NCBI RefSeq assembly: GCF_965279055.1
Contig: NZ_OZ257125.1
Span: 682,001 to 746,000 of the forward strand
Reading direction: 5' to 3'
Origin: Hydrocarboniphaga sp965279055
Lineage (GTDB): Bacteria > Pseudomonadota > Gammaproteobacteria > Nevskiales > Nevskiaceae
DNA length: 64,000 bases
Notes under the pieces: generated by a model
Databases searched by the model: none
The model's input: only the letters and a program-made list of their open reading frames with translations
Told to the model about the DNA's origin: nothing
Translations under genes and position numbers: made by a program
Shown: in pieces, positions 18,973-27,444 of the stretch
Position numbering within the stretch: position 1 is the stretch's first letter
How the letters are laid out: the number at the start of each line of letters is the position of its first letter

Positions 18973-20088
18973 ATGAGCAGTCAATTACACGCGGCCCGGG
19001 CGGCTGTCGTGCGTCAGGCGGGCGGCCCATTCGTCATTGAAGATATCCAGGTCGAAAGTCCGCGCGAGGACGAGGTACTGGTACGCCTGGTCGCCTCCGG
19101 CATCTGCCATACCGACATCGTATTCCGCGACGGTGCGATGCCGATCCCGATGCCGATCGTGCTGGGCCATGAAGGCTCCGGCGTGGTGGAGGCGATCGGA
19201 TCCAGGGTCACGCACGTCAAACCGGGCGATCACGTCGTGCTGTCGATGAACTCCTGCGGCCATTGCCCCAACTGCGAAAAAAAGCAGCCGGCCTACTGCT
19301 TCAGCATGCCGCAACACAATCTGATCGGCACGCGCCCCGACGGCAGCAGCGCACTGAGTCAGAAAGGCGAGCCGCTCTTCGGTGCGGTGTTCTATCAGTC
19401 GTCGTTCTCTACGCTGGCGATCGCGCACATCAACAACACGGTCAAGGTCGACAAGGACTTGCCGCTGGAACTGCTGGGCCCGCTCGGCTGCGGTATCCAG
19501 ACCGGCGCCGGCACCGCAATCAATTCGTTGAAAGTGCAGCCGGGCGATTCTCTGGCGATCTTCGGTGGTGGCGCAGTCGGCCTGTCGGCAATGCTCGGTG
19601 CGCTGGCGGTGGGGGCAGGTCCAGTCATCGTGATCGAACCGAATGTGGAGCGCGCAAGGCTTGCCATCGATTTGGGTGCCGCGCACACGATCAACCCGAA
19701 AGAAACACAAGACGTGCTCGCCAGGCTGCGTGAACTCAGCGGCGGTGGCGTCACACATGCGATCGACACCACCGGTATCCCCGCAGTGATGGCGGTCGCG
19801 GTGGAAGCAGTGCTGCCAAACGGCATGCTCGCCCTGCTCGGTGTGCCGCCGGCGGAAGCCACGGTGCCTGCCAACATGATGAGCATGCTGATTCGCGGCG
19901 TCGGCGTGAAGTACTACGTCGAGGGCGACAGTAACCCCAAGGAATTCATTCCGCGGATGATCTCGCTCTACAAGGAAGGCAAGTTCCCTTTCGACAGGCT
20001 GATCAGAAAGTACCCGTTCGCCGAGATCAACGAAGCGGCGCATTCTTCAGAGACCGGCAAGACCATCAAGCCGGTCATCGTGTTCTAA
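18973..20088 (+). CDS. Zn-dependent MDR alcohol dehydrogenase (GeoA/XylB-like)
   Basis: The 371-residue protein is a medium-chain dehydrogenase of the benzyl-alcohol/geraniol dehydrogenase group. It shows the catalytic-zinc region GICHTD and GHEGSGVVEAIG, a structural-zinc Cys cluster (CGHCPNCEKKQPAYC), the conserved LLGPLGCGIQTGAG block and the Rossmann motif GGGAVGLSA. It should oxidise a primary allylic, aromatic or alicyclic alcohol to the aldehyde with NAD+. GGAGGAG precedes the ATG. A close paralogue lies at 53671-54795. It is followed 21 bases later by an AveC-like membrane protein gene, which suggests a terpene- or steroid-related operon. Confidence 0.9.
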   Translation: MSSQLHAARAAVVRQAGGPFVIEDIQVESPREDEVLVRLVASGICHTDIVFRDGAMPIPMPIVLGHEGSGVVEAIGSRVTHVKPGDHVVLSMNSCGHCPNCEKKQPAYCFSMPQHNLIGTRPDGSSALSQKGEPLFGAVFYQSSFSTLAIAHINNTVKVDKDLPLELLGPLGCGIQTGAGTAINSLKVQPGDSLAIFGGGAVGLSAMLGALAVGAGPVIVIEPNVERARLAIDLGAAHTINPKETQDVLARLRELSGGGVTHAIDTTGIPAVMAVAVEAVLPNGMLALLGVPPAEATVPANMMSMLIRGVGVKYYVEGDSNPKEFIPRMISLYKEGKFPFDRLIRKYPFAEINEAAHSSETGKTIKPVIVF

Positions 20089-20109
20089 ATCGATATACGG
20101 GAGACCGAC

Positions 20110-20949
20110 ATGATGACCGCCCCTTACGATCATCCATTGAACCTGACGACGCAGGCCATCATGACCTACGGCAGCTGGGCTTTGACCCTCTTGCTGCTCG
20201 TGGTCGCACTGCGTCTCTGTCTGCGCGAGCGCACACCGTTCTACGTGCTGATCGTGTTGGCAGCGATGTTCGGCGCGTTTTTCGAGCCGCTGTACGACGT
20301 CGGATTCATGCTGCTGTTCTATACGCCGGGGCTATGGACGCATTTCACTGCATTCGACATTCCGCAGCCTCTGTGGACGCATAGCGGTTATGCGGTGCTG
20401 TATGCGGCGCCGGCGATCTGGATCACCAAACGCATCAACGCAGGCACGATGACACCCGGCCTGCTCTACAAATGGGCGGGTGTCGAACTGGCGATGTCGT
20501 GCAGCTTCGAGATGATCGGCATCAACGGCGGCGCCTACACTTACTGGGGGCCGCACGTGTTGAGGGTTCTCGACTATCCGCTGGTCATCGGCGTTCTGGA
20601 AACGGCGCAAGTGATCTGCTTCTCGGTCGCCGCCGCCGAACTGCGCAAGCGCACCAACGGCACTGCGCCGTTACTAGGTCTGTTCGTACTGTTTCCTTGT
20701 ATGTTCTATTTCGCGAATTTCGGCGCAGGCTCGCCGACAATCGTGGCTTTGCATGTAGAAGGCGCGTCGATTGCCCTGATCACCGTCGCGACCCTGATCA
20801 GCATTGGCTTCGCTGCGGTGCTGGTCCGAACCGCGGCGCAGCTATTGCCGGCACCGATTTCCGTTGCCGACTGGCGAGCGGCGCGCGGCACTACCGTGCG
20901 GACGGCGCCTTCCAGCCTGAGTTCTGCGGCTGTCGGCAGCAAGGGCTGA
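20110..20949 (+). CDS. AveC spirocyclase-like integral membrane protein
   Basis: The 279-residue product has about seven predicted membrane helices with conserved polar positions between them (for example FEPLYDVG, SFEMIGINGGAYTYWG and LHVEGAS). This pattern recalls the spirocyclase AveC family, named for an avermectin spiroketal cyclase. Relatives are frequent in steroid- and terpene-using actinobacteria and proteobacteria, where their reaction is unknown. The gene is 21 bases after the dehydrogenase and probably cotranscribed. GGGAGACC lies before the ATG; a second ATG follows immediately. I infer an activity on a cyclic lipophilic compound only from neighbours. Confidence 0.65.
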   Translation: MMTAPYDHPLNLTTQAIMTYGSWALTLLLLVVALRLCLRERTPFYVLIVLAAMFGAFFEPLYDVGFMLLFYTPGLWTHFTAFDIPQPLWTHSGYAVLYAAPAIWITKRINAGTMTPGLLYKWAGVELAMSCSFEMIGINGGAYTYWGPHVLRVLDYPLVIGVLETAQVICFSVAAAELRKRTNGTAPLLGLFVLFPCMFYFANFGAGSPTIVALHVEGASIALITVATLISIGFAAVLVRTAAQLLPAPISVADWRAARGTTVRTAPSSLSSAAVGSKG

Positions 20950-20959
20950 GCGCGACACT

Positions 20960-21916
20960 TCAGTACTGCGTACGCAGATTCATTCCGGTATACAGCGAGG
21001 CCACTTCGCTGTAGCCGTTGAACATCAGCGTGGGTCGCTTGAACATCTCGCCGATTCGCCGCTCGGTCCTCTGACTCCAGCGTGGATGGTCGACCTGCGG
21101 ATTCACATTGGAATAGAAGCCGTATTCCGCCGGGTTCATCAGATTCCAGCTCGACGCTGGCTGGCGCTGCGTGAACGTGATCCTGACAATGGACTTGATG
21201 CTCTTGAAGCCGTACTTCCAGGGCACCACGAGCCTTAGCGGTGCGCCGTTCTGGTTGGGCAATACGCGACCGTAAAGGCCGACGGTCATCAGCGCGAGCG
21301 GATGCATCGCCTCGTCTATGCGCAGCCCTTCCCGGTACGGCCAGCCCAGGATCGAACGCTGCTGTCCCGGCATCTGTCGTGCGTCCAGCAATGTGGTGAA
21401 CGCGACGAACTTGGCCTTGCTGGTCGGCTTGAAGCGTTTCAGCAGGTCGGCCAGTGCAAAACCCGACCAGGGCACCACCATGCTCCAGCCTTCGACGCAG
21501 CGCAGCCGATAGACGCGCTCCTCCAGATGATTCGGCCGCACCAGCGCATCCAGATCCAGGCGCCCCGGCGATTCGCACTCGCCGTCGATCTCGACAGACC
21601 AGGGACGGGTGTTGAAAGCGCCGGCGTGCTTGGACGGATCGGCCTTCTGGCTGCCGAATTCGTAGAAGTTGTTGTAAGTCGTGATGTACGCGTAAGGCGT
21701 GAGTGCTTCGCCACCGGCCAGGTTGCGTGCCTGCGCGAGCGGCCACGGCAGCGGTGCGGTGGGCTTGGTTTCGACGGCCTGTGCCGCGTGTGGGAGTGCC
21801 GCGCCGACGGCCGCGAGGCCCATCGCCGTCATTAGCTCGCGGCGGCTTAGATAAACCGTCTCCGGCGTGATCTCCGATGGTAGAACCGGATACCGCGGCG
21901 GTCTGCGGATCAGCAC
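20960..21916 (-). CDS. msrP: MsrP-type molybdopterin methionine-sulfoxide reductase
   Basis: The protein matches the periplasmic Mo-cofactor reductase MsrP (YedY). It has a twin-arginine-like leader (SRRELM followed by a hydrophobic stretch and AQA), the motif TTYNNFYEFG, the Mo-coordinating Cys in LRCVEGWSMVVPW and the C-terminal Arg/Asn-rich fold. It reduces methionine sulfoxide in oxidised periplasmic proteins. The GTG at 21916 gives 318 residues, near the usual length, and begins MLIRRPP as in homologues. An upstream ATG at 22042 would overlap the AraC gene by 118 bases. No haem partner MsrQ gene is seen nearby. Confidence 0.88.
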   Translation of the reverse strand: MLIRRPPRYPVLPSEITPETVYLSRRELMTAMGLAAVGAALPHAAQAVETKPTAPLPWPLAQARNLAGGEALTPYAYITTYNNFYEFGSQKADPSKHAGAFNTRPWSVEIDGECESPGRLDLDALVRPNHLEERVYRLRCVEGWSMVVPWSGFALADLLKRFKPTSKAKFVAFTTLLDARQMPGQQRSILGWPYREGLRIDEAMHPLALMTVGLYGRVLPNQNGAPLRLVVPWKYGFKSIKSIVRITFTQRQPASSWNLMNPAEYGFYSNVNPQVDHPRWSQRTERRIGEMFKRPTLMFNGYSEVASLYTGMNLRTQY

Positions 21917-21924
21917 CAAGGCCG

Positions 21925-22814
21925 TCAGTGACCCGCGCGACGGCGGAACTGGCTCGGCGTTTCGCCGGCGAAGGAATGGAAAACCTGGGTGAAGTGCGAT
22001 TGGTTGCTGAAGCCAACGTCGAGTGCGATCTGTATCAGACACAGCGAGGTTTCACGCAGCATCTGCTTGGCTTTCTCGACGCGTCGCTGCGTGACGTAGC
22101 GATGCGGCGACATGCCGGTGACCGCGCGGAAGCGGCGCGCGGAATGAGAGCGGCTGACGCCGACCTGATCGGCGAGATCGTTTAACGACAGGGGTTCGGT
22201 CAGGCGTGAGTCGATGAAGTCGAGCATCGCATCGAGCTTCAGGCCCGATTCGCTATTGGGGATCGCCTCGACGCCGTCCGGCATCACCGGTTTGACGAAG
22301 CCGCGCATCAAGTGCAGCACCAGCGCGCGGGCTGTCGCGTGCACATAGGGAAAGTTGAACGAGCCACCGCTACGCGCTTCGCTCAGCAATATCGGTATGC
22401 AGGAGCTGGCGAACTCGTCTTCGAACGCGAAGCGAAAATCCGGCACCGCCGACGACGTGGATTCCGACAGGCCGCGCAGCAGCTTGCCGGGTACGTGGAT
22501 CGACGAAAAGCTCACCTCACCGTCGATTCGGTACTCGACCTTACGACCGGCCGGGATCACGCTGATGAGCCGGGAATCGAGGTCTTTTCGCTCAACGGGC
22601 CGTTGCAGGCCGCACGCACCTTGCGTGAACCATCACTATGGTTTGCCACGACAAAATCGTCGTTCTCGTCGAGATTGAAGCCGTCCAGCGACGGCAGCTT
22701 CCACTCGCACACCGACAGCCCGCCCCAGGCCTGCTGATCATTGACCAGCGTCGGGGGCGCGCGCAGGCCCCGGCTGAAAGCATCGACGGCACGCAATCCG
22801 CACAGTTCGCCCAT
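21925..22814 (-). pseudogene. AraC-family regulator gene with a frameshift
   Basis: Two adjacent minus-strand frames together make one AraC protein. The first (from ATG 22814, with AGGAG upstream) covers the N-terminal part including LDGFNLDENDDFVV and ends at a TGA just after SIPGSSA. The second resumes as VIPAGRKVEY and carries the sensor remainder and a complete C-terminal double helix-turn-helix (LNDLADQVGVSRSHSARRF, IALDVGFSNQSHF). Alignment with the intact paralogue at 45882-46769 (SMPGLVTVLPPGRRAEF) places a single missing base at about 22567-22573. This is either a true inactivating frameshift or a sequencing error. msrP starts right after its stop. Confidence 0.75.
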
Positions 22815-23008
22815 CGTGTATCTCCTGGCACCGCTGCGCCGGAGTCGGCTCCGTCGTCGTCTGCTCTTGCGAGCACTTTTTGATTATCCGCGCGAGCCGA
22901 ATTCGAAAGAATCCGTGTCATGGCGCCTCATAAGCTTACCTCAATCGACAGCGGATTCCACGGCGTGTCGCCTGGATGTCGAGCCGCCCCGCTTGTTGGA
23001 GGACAGCG

Positions 23009-23554
23009 TTGATCACCGCAAGAGATGTCGAGTTCCACACCCCGAGTGATGCCGACCATCGACACGCCGAAACCAACTGGTTCTGCTTCTACAATCCCAA
23101 AGAGAAGTTGATGGGTATCATCTACACCGTAGCCCGTCGTGGTATCGGTGTGCAGTCCTGCGACGTGTCCTTGTACGTCGCGCTGGTGGGCAACCGGGCC
23201 GAGATCTTCGTGCCGTCGATGGGCGGCTCGCATGCGCATTTCGGCAAGGACATGACGATCAAGTGGATCAACCACTGGGATCCGAGCAAGCCGGTCGACC
23301 AACAACACGGCCTGGCGCAGGGCTACGTCATGGAAAACGGCCAGGTCTACGGGCTGACGGATTTGGAGCTGACCACGCACCGTATCGGCAACGTGATCCA
23401 TTCGGTGGAGTCTCTCGCCACCGACAAGCGCGGCAAGCAATTCCACGCACATGGCATGGCCGAAGTCGGCGGTCCCTGGATCTGCCATGTCGGTTCGCTG
23501 GTGTACGCCGCGCCATGTCGCTGGACCCTGTCGTCCGGCCACATCACCTTATAA
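23009..23554 (+). CDS. Conserved hypothetical protein, DUF7064/DUF7065-like (possibly shortened)
   Basis: The 181-residue frame begins at TTG 23009, five bases after GGAGGA. Its start (DADHRHAETNWFCFYNPKEKL) resembles the N-terminal domain of the DUF7064/7065 proteins found near steroid and terpene genes, which have a lipocalin-like CrtC/AttH-type fold and usually exceed 300 residues. The C-terminal part (GGPWICHVGSLVYA, CRWTL) may be the end of such a protein, in which case the middle is missing. The comparison is from memory and tentative. It lies divergent from the frameshifted AraC gene and 33 bases before another damaged gene, so this stretch looks like it is decaying. Confidence 0.5.
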   Translation: MITARDVEFHTPSDADHRHAETNWFCFYNPKEKLMGIIYTVARRGIGVQSCDVSLYVALVGNRAEIFVPSMGGSHAHFGKDMTIKWINHWDPSKPVDQQHGLAQGYVMENGQVYGLTDLELTTHRIGNVIHSVESLATDKRGKQFHAHGMAEVGGPWICHVGSLVYAAPCRWTLSSGHITL

Positions 23555-23587
23555 GCATTCAAACCAGCGATCAGGAGGAGAAACAAC

Positions 23588-24225
23588 ATGCAGATCGTGG
23601 ACAAGGACCGGCCCTCGCCGGAGTTGACCGCATCGATGCGTGAACGCTTCGAGGTCGAGCGCGAGGTCGATCGTGCGCTCACTTACAAAAAGGAGAAACG
23701 CTCGGGGCCGGCTTACACCAAGCTACCGTTGGAGACGCTGGTAGGCGGCCTCAAATCGCTGATCGCCTCGCAGCTCAAATTGCCGTTCGAGATCAACAAC
23801 GCTCACTGGCTGGCCGGCGGCGCATCCAAGCTGCAGGTCGGCCGATGGGGGCACGCATGTGCTTCCAGATGGGTGGCGGCAACGTCGGCGGGGAGCGTCT
23901 GCGTGGCCGCTTTCTCGGCGGCGGCGACTGGTTGCAGATCGGGCCAGACGGCTACGGTCGCGTCGACGTACGTGGTCAGATCGAGACTCACGATGGCGCC
24001 TACATCTACGTCAGCTATACGGGCTTTCTCGAAATGAACGCAGCGCTGAGTAGCGCGCTCGGCAGCGGCACGGAGACCCAGTTCGCCGATGCCTATCTGC
24101 GCACCTCGCCGCGGCTCGAATGCGGCGACGCGCGATATGCCTGGGTCAACCATACGCTGTTCGTGGCGGCGGGTCGGCTGCTCGGCGGCGGCCACGTCGA
24201 ATATCGCGTGTATCGAGTGCTGTGA
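23588..24225 (+). pseudogene. Scar gene: phosphotransferase N-terminus joined out of frame to a DUF3237 domain
   Basis: An ATG at 23588 after a strong AGGAGG opens a frame for about 84 residues that look like the start of an aminoglycoside-phosphotransferase-like (APH) kinase, ending in HWLAGGASKLQ. From about 23838 the frame is lost, and coding resumes one base off as MGARMCFQMGGG... with an intact DUF3237 C-terminus (GERLRGRFLGGGDW, DGAYIYVSYTG, HVEYRVYRVL) to 24225. In APH-like kinases GGASK continues into the kinase fold, which is absent. A deletion therefore seems to have fused two genes, with a one-base frame loss near 23838-23845. Confidence 0.55.
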
Positions 24226-24227
24226 TC

Positions 24228-24617
24228 ATGGCAAACCAAAATCCGGAGTCCGTGGTGCGGGCATTCTTTGCCGAGCTTGGTCAAGCTGGCGGACTGATAT
24301 CGGCAGTCCAGACTTACATGGCCGACGATTGCCGCTGGGAGAACAGCGGCCTGCCCAGCGCCGGCAACAAGCAGCAGATCCTGGCGATGATGCAGGGCTT
24401 CATCGACGGCTATCGATTGCATGCCCTGGTCATCGACGTGGTCGCTGTGGCGGTGGCGGGCGATGTCGTGCTGACCGAACGCGTCGATCATATGGATACC
24501 GCCGACGGCACACGTCTGCTGTCGTTTCCTTTGGCCGGAACGTTGACGGTACGCAACGGCCTGATCGTGCGCTGGTCCGATTACTTCGATCCGCGGCCGT
24601 TGTTACCAGCCAGCTGA
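24228..24617 (+). CDS. Limonene-1,2-epoxide hydrolase-like SnoaL-fold protein
   Basis: The 129-residue protein has the small alpha+beta barrel pattern of limonene-1,2-epoxide hydrolase. The ERVD motif supplies the Arg and Asp of the catalytic Asp-Arg-Asp set, and WSDYFDP near the C-terminus supplies the second Asp. A cyclic epoxide could therefore be hydrated to a diol, although SnoaL-type isomerases share the fold. The ATG at 24228 comes two bases after the DUF3237 stop, a typical cotranscribed arrangement. The neighbourhood of alcohol dehydrogenase and AveC-like genes supports a cyclic terpene or steroid substrate by inference. Confidence 0.75.
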   Translation: MANQNPESVVRAFFAELGQAGGLISAVQTYMADDCRWENSGLPSAGNKQQILAMMQGFIDGYRLHALVIDVVAVAVAGDVVLTERVDHMDTADGTRLLSFPLAGTLTVRNGLIVRWSDYFDPRPLLPAS

Positions 24618-24695
24618 GCCGCGTTACATCGGGGGCGCAGCGCGGCGTTATGCTATTGCGCTGATCGGATTTTGTCCGATCGTTCTGGAGTGATC

Positions 24696-25184
24696 ATGTC
24701 GCTGCGCAATGGCTTGCTGGTGCTGACTATTACTTTCACGGTGACCGGCTGTGCCAGTTACGCCAGCACCGATCTGGTATCGGCTGGCTATCAGGAACAG
24801 CGCGACGGTTATTACGTCAAGCTGGGCGAGATCAAGGATCTGAAGACCGGGAACGCGTTGAAGAAATCCTATCGCGACAAGCCCGGCCAGATGTCGATTT
24901 ATGCCAATCGGCCGTTACTGGCGCAGCTGGTCTGCGGTCAGAAGGCCGGCGACATCGGCAACGGAATCGCCAGCCGCTTCATCCAGCTGAATCTCGAGCC
25001 GGATGCGCATGTCAGCTTCGCGCCGCTGGCGCACAACAGCGCCGGCGTCTCCAACTGCAAGGTTCTGGTCAACATCGTCGATGTCGACGGAGCTTATTCC
25101 CTGCACGAATTCGATCGCGTCGTCACCGACGCAGTCGAGGGCCGCGACGTCTACGGCTACGTCGAGGCGCCACCGAAGCGCTGA
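24696..25184 (+). CDS. Small outer-membrane-type lipoprotein
   Basis: The 162-residue product has a short signal peptide with lipobox VTGC near residue 19, followed by CASYASTDLVSAGYQ, so it should be lipid-anchored. No enzymatic motif is visible. GGAG lies 6 bases before the ATG at 24696. It converges on the SDR gene (stop 4 bases away) and I do not recognise the family. Confidence 0.65.
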   Translation: MSLRNGLLVLTITFTVTGCASYASTDLVSAGYQEQRDGYYVKLGEIKDLKTGNALKKSYRDKPGQMSIYANRPLLAQLVCGQKAGDIGNGIASRFIQLNLEPDAHVSFAPLAHNSAGVSNCKVLVNIVDVDGAYSLHEFDRVVTDAVEGRDVYGYVEAPPKR

Positions 25185-25188
25185 ACCG

Positions 25189-26115
25189 CTACACCGGGTC
25201 CCAGGTAAACACGTCGCCGGACTTGTGCAGCGGATAGAAGTCGTTCTGGAACTGAGGGAACACGCGGTCGACGATCGCCTCCGGCGTCCAGCCCTCGGCG
25301 GTGTGCGCGGTGCGGATCGGGCGCGGCTGCGAGAACAGGTAGATTTCGTTATTGCGCACGCCAAAGATCTGGCCGGTGACGTGCTTCGCTGCATCCGATC
25401 CCAAAGCCGCGACGAAAGGCGCGATCTTCTCCGGGATCAGTTTCTTCAGGCCTTCGACGCGCTTTTTTTGTTCCGGCGTTTCGTCTGGAATCGAGCTGAC
25501 CATGCGCGTCCACGCGAACGGTGCGACCGCGTTGGAGCGCACGCCGAAGCGCTGCATGTCCAGTGCAATGGCTTTCGACAGGCCGACGATGCCGAGCTTG
25601 GCCGAGCAGTAGTTTGCCTGGCCGAAGTTGCCGACCAGGCCGGAGGTGGAGGTCATGTGCACGAACGACCCGCCGCCCTGTTCCTTGAAAAACGGCGCGG
25701 CCGCGCGGCTGGTATTCCAGCTGCCCTTCAGGTGCACCGCGATTACCGCGTCGAATTCTTCCTCGCTCATCTTGTGGAAGATCACGTCGCGCAGGTTGCC
25801 GGCGTTGTTGACCACCATGTCGATACGCCCGAACTTTTCGCGCGCCGCGGCGATCATCGCCTGTGCGCCTTCGAAGCTGGCGACGGAGTGAGTGTCGGAA
25901 ATCGCGTCGCTGCCCAGCGCCTTGATCTCGGCGACGACGCTGTCGGCCGGCGAGTCACCGGTGCCGTCGCCGGTCAGCGACACGCCCAGATCGTTGACGA
26001 CGACGCGCGCGCCGGCCTTGGCCAGCTCCAGCGCAATACCGCGGCCGATACCACGGCCGGCGCCGGTGACCAATGCGACCTTGCCGGCCAGCAGTGGAGT
26101 AGGGGAGTCGCTCAT
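25189..26115 (-). CDS. SDR oxidoreductase, hydroxyacyl-CoA/hydroxysteroid dehydrogenase type
   Basis: The 308-residue short-chain dehydrogenase has the NAD(P) motif TGAGRGIG, NNAG and a catalytic Ser-Tyr-Lys set (STSG, then YCSAK). A long N-terminal insertion after VVVNDLG and a C-terminal extension match the dehydrogenase domain of 17-beta-HSD4/peroxisomal multifunctional enzymes, which oxidise 3-hydroxyacyl-CoAs. It is the last gene of a leftward block of CoA enzymes, and its start has AGGA upstream. It probably oxidises a hydroxyacyl-CoA intermediate. Steroid or alicyclic substrates fit equally well. Confidence 0.82.
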   Translation of the reverse strand: MSDSPTPLLAGKVALVTGAGRGIGRGIALELAKAGARVVVNDLGVSLTGDGTGDSPADSVVAEIKALGSDAISDTHSVASFEGAQAMIAAAREKFGRIDMVVNNAGNLRDVIFHKMSEEEFDAVIAVHLKGSWNTSRAAAPFFKEQGGGSFVHMTSTSGLVGNFGQANYCSAKLGIVGLSKAIALDMQRFGVRSNAVAPFAWTRMVSSIPDETPEQKKRVEGLKKLIPEKIAPFVAALGSDAAKHVTGQIFGVRNNEIYLFSQPRPIRTAHTAEGWTPEAIVDRVFPQFQNDFYPLHKSGDVFTWDPV

Positions 26116-26169
26116 ATTCAGGTTCCTAGTTGCGATGCTTCTGTTTTTATCTGGACGCGATGGCAACGG

Positions 26170-27429
26170 TCAGAGCCGCTTCATAAGCTGCGCCCAGGCT
26201 TGATTGAGGCTGTCGTGAAATGGCGGTGCCGCGATGGCGATCAGGCGCCGGGCGCGCTCGGCAAGCGATACGCCGCGCAGTTCGGCGATGCCGTATTCGG
26301 TGACCACGTAGTCGGCGTCATGCCGCGGGACGGCGATAGCGGTGTTCGGCCCCAGTGTCGGCACGATGCGACTGATGCTGCCGTCGTCGGTCGCCGCCGA
26401 CAGCGCGATGATCGAGCGACCGCCGGGTGACAGCCCCGCACCGCTCACGAACGCCGGCAGACCGCCGACGCCGGCGATCAGCTTGCCGCCGACCGAATCG
26501 GCGTTGACCTGGCCGAACAGATCCACCTCTACGCCCGAGTTGATCGCGCAGAACCGCGGAATCGCAGCCAGCCGCCGCACATCGTGAGTCTCGCTGACCG
26601 GCCGGAAGAAGAAGCTCTCGTCCTGGGCAATGCGCTGGTAGAACGCCGCGTCGCCGAGTGCAACGCCGGCCTGGATCGAATTGCGCCCGTCGATCACGCG
26701 ACGGTCGAGCAGTTGCAGCACCGGTGGCGACACCATGCCGGAATACACCTTCAGATTCCGATGGTCGGCCAGTGAGGCCAGGATCGCCGCCTGCAGTTTG
26801 CCGACACCGAATTCAAGCGTATCGCCTTCGCGGACCAGGCTCGCCACCAGTGCGGCGTGTGCACCCATCGCCGCGCTGGGCGTACCGCCGTCGAAAGCGA
26901 GCACCTCGCTGTCGGCATCGCAAACCGCGTGACATTCGTCGAGGCGCACGACGAATGAGCCGCTGGTCCATGGCAGCCTGTGATTGATCAGGCCGACACG
27001 CTGGTGCGCACGGTGCCAGACGGCGGGCAGGAAATCGTAGGCGGGCCCGAGCGAGCACAGCCCGTCTTCGTCGGGCGGCGTGATCTGCGTGAACGCGACG
27101 TCGATCGGCAGATTGCGGAGATCGCGATAGATGCCGGGATAATCCAGCGGCAGCAATTCCACTCGCCCGCTATGCAAGCCGGCGCGCAGACCGGGTTGCA
27201 TGAAGTAGCCGCGCTGCCGCGCTTCCGCATGCAGTCCCAGGTAGTCGCTGCGATTGATGCCGGGAAAATGCGCGCCGACGAAGCGTACGCCGGCTGCGGC
27301 ATGGGGCTGAGCCTTCAATGCCGCATACAGCGCTGCGCTCTCGCCCGACACCCCGGGAACATAAACCGTCATGCCCGGCGCGAGCCCGGCGAGTACCTGG
27401 TCGATCGACTGAGTCGGAGGTGTGCCCAT
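26170..27429 (-). CDS. Acetyl-CoA hydrolase/CoA-transferase family protein
   Basis: The 419-residue protein belongs to the AcH/4-hydroxybutyrate CoA-transferase group. It shows VAFTQITPPDEDGLCSLGPA early, LEFGVGKLQ mid-protein and INSGVEVDLFGQVNADSVGG later; Glu301 in the last block is the candidate for the glutamyl-CoA intermediate. The C-terminal VVTEYGIAELRG is diagnostic. It could transfer CoA from one acid to another without ATP. The gene sits between the SDR and the crotonase-type gene in the leftward operon and may recycle CoA during ring-cleavage product degradation. Confidence 0.85.
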   Translation of the reverse strand: MGTPPTQSIDQVLAGLAPGMTVYVPGVSGESAALYAALKAQPHAAAGVRFVGAHFPGINRSDYLGLHAEARQRGYFMQPGLRAGLHSGRVELLPLDYPGIYRDLRNLPIDVAFTQITPPDEDGLCSLGPAYDFLPAVWHRAHQRVGLINHRLPWTSGSFVVRLDECHAVCDADSEVLAFDGGTPSAAMGAHAALVASLVREGDTLEFGVGKLQAAILASLADHRNLKVYSGMVSPPVLQLLDRRVIDGRNSIQAGVALGDAAFYQRIAQDESFFFRPVSETHDVRRLAAIPRFCAINSGVEVDLFGQVNADSVGGKLIAGVGGLPAFVSGAGLSPGGRSIIALSAATDDGSISRIVPTLGPNTAIAVPRHDADYVVTEYGIAELRGVSLAERARRLIAIAAPPFHDSLNQAWAQLMKRL

Positions 27430-27444
27430 GGTCGCGGCGGTGCG

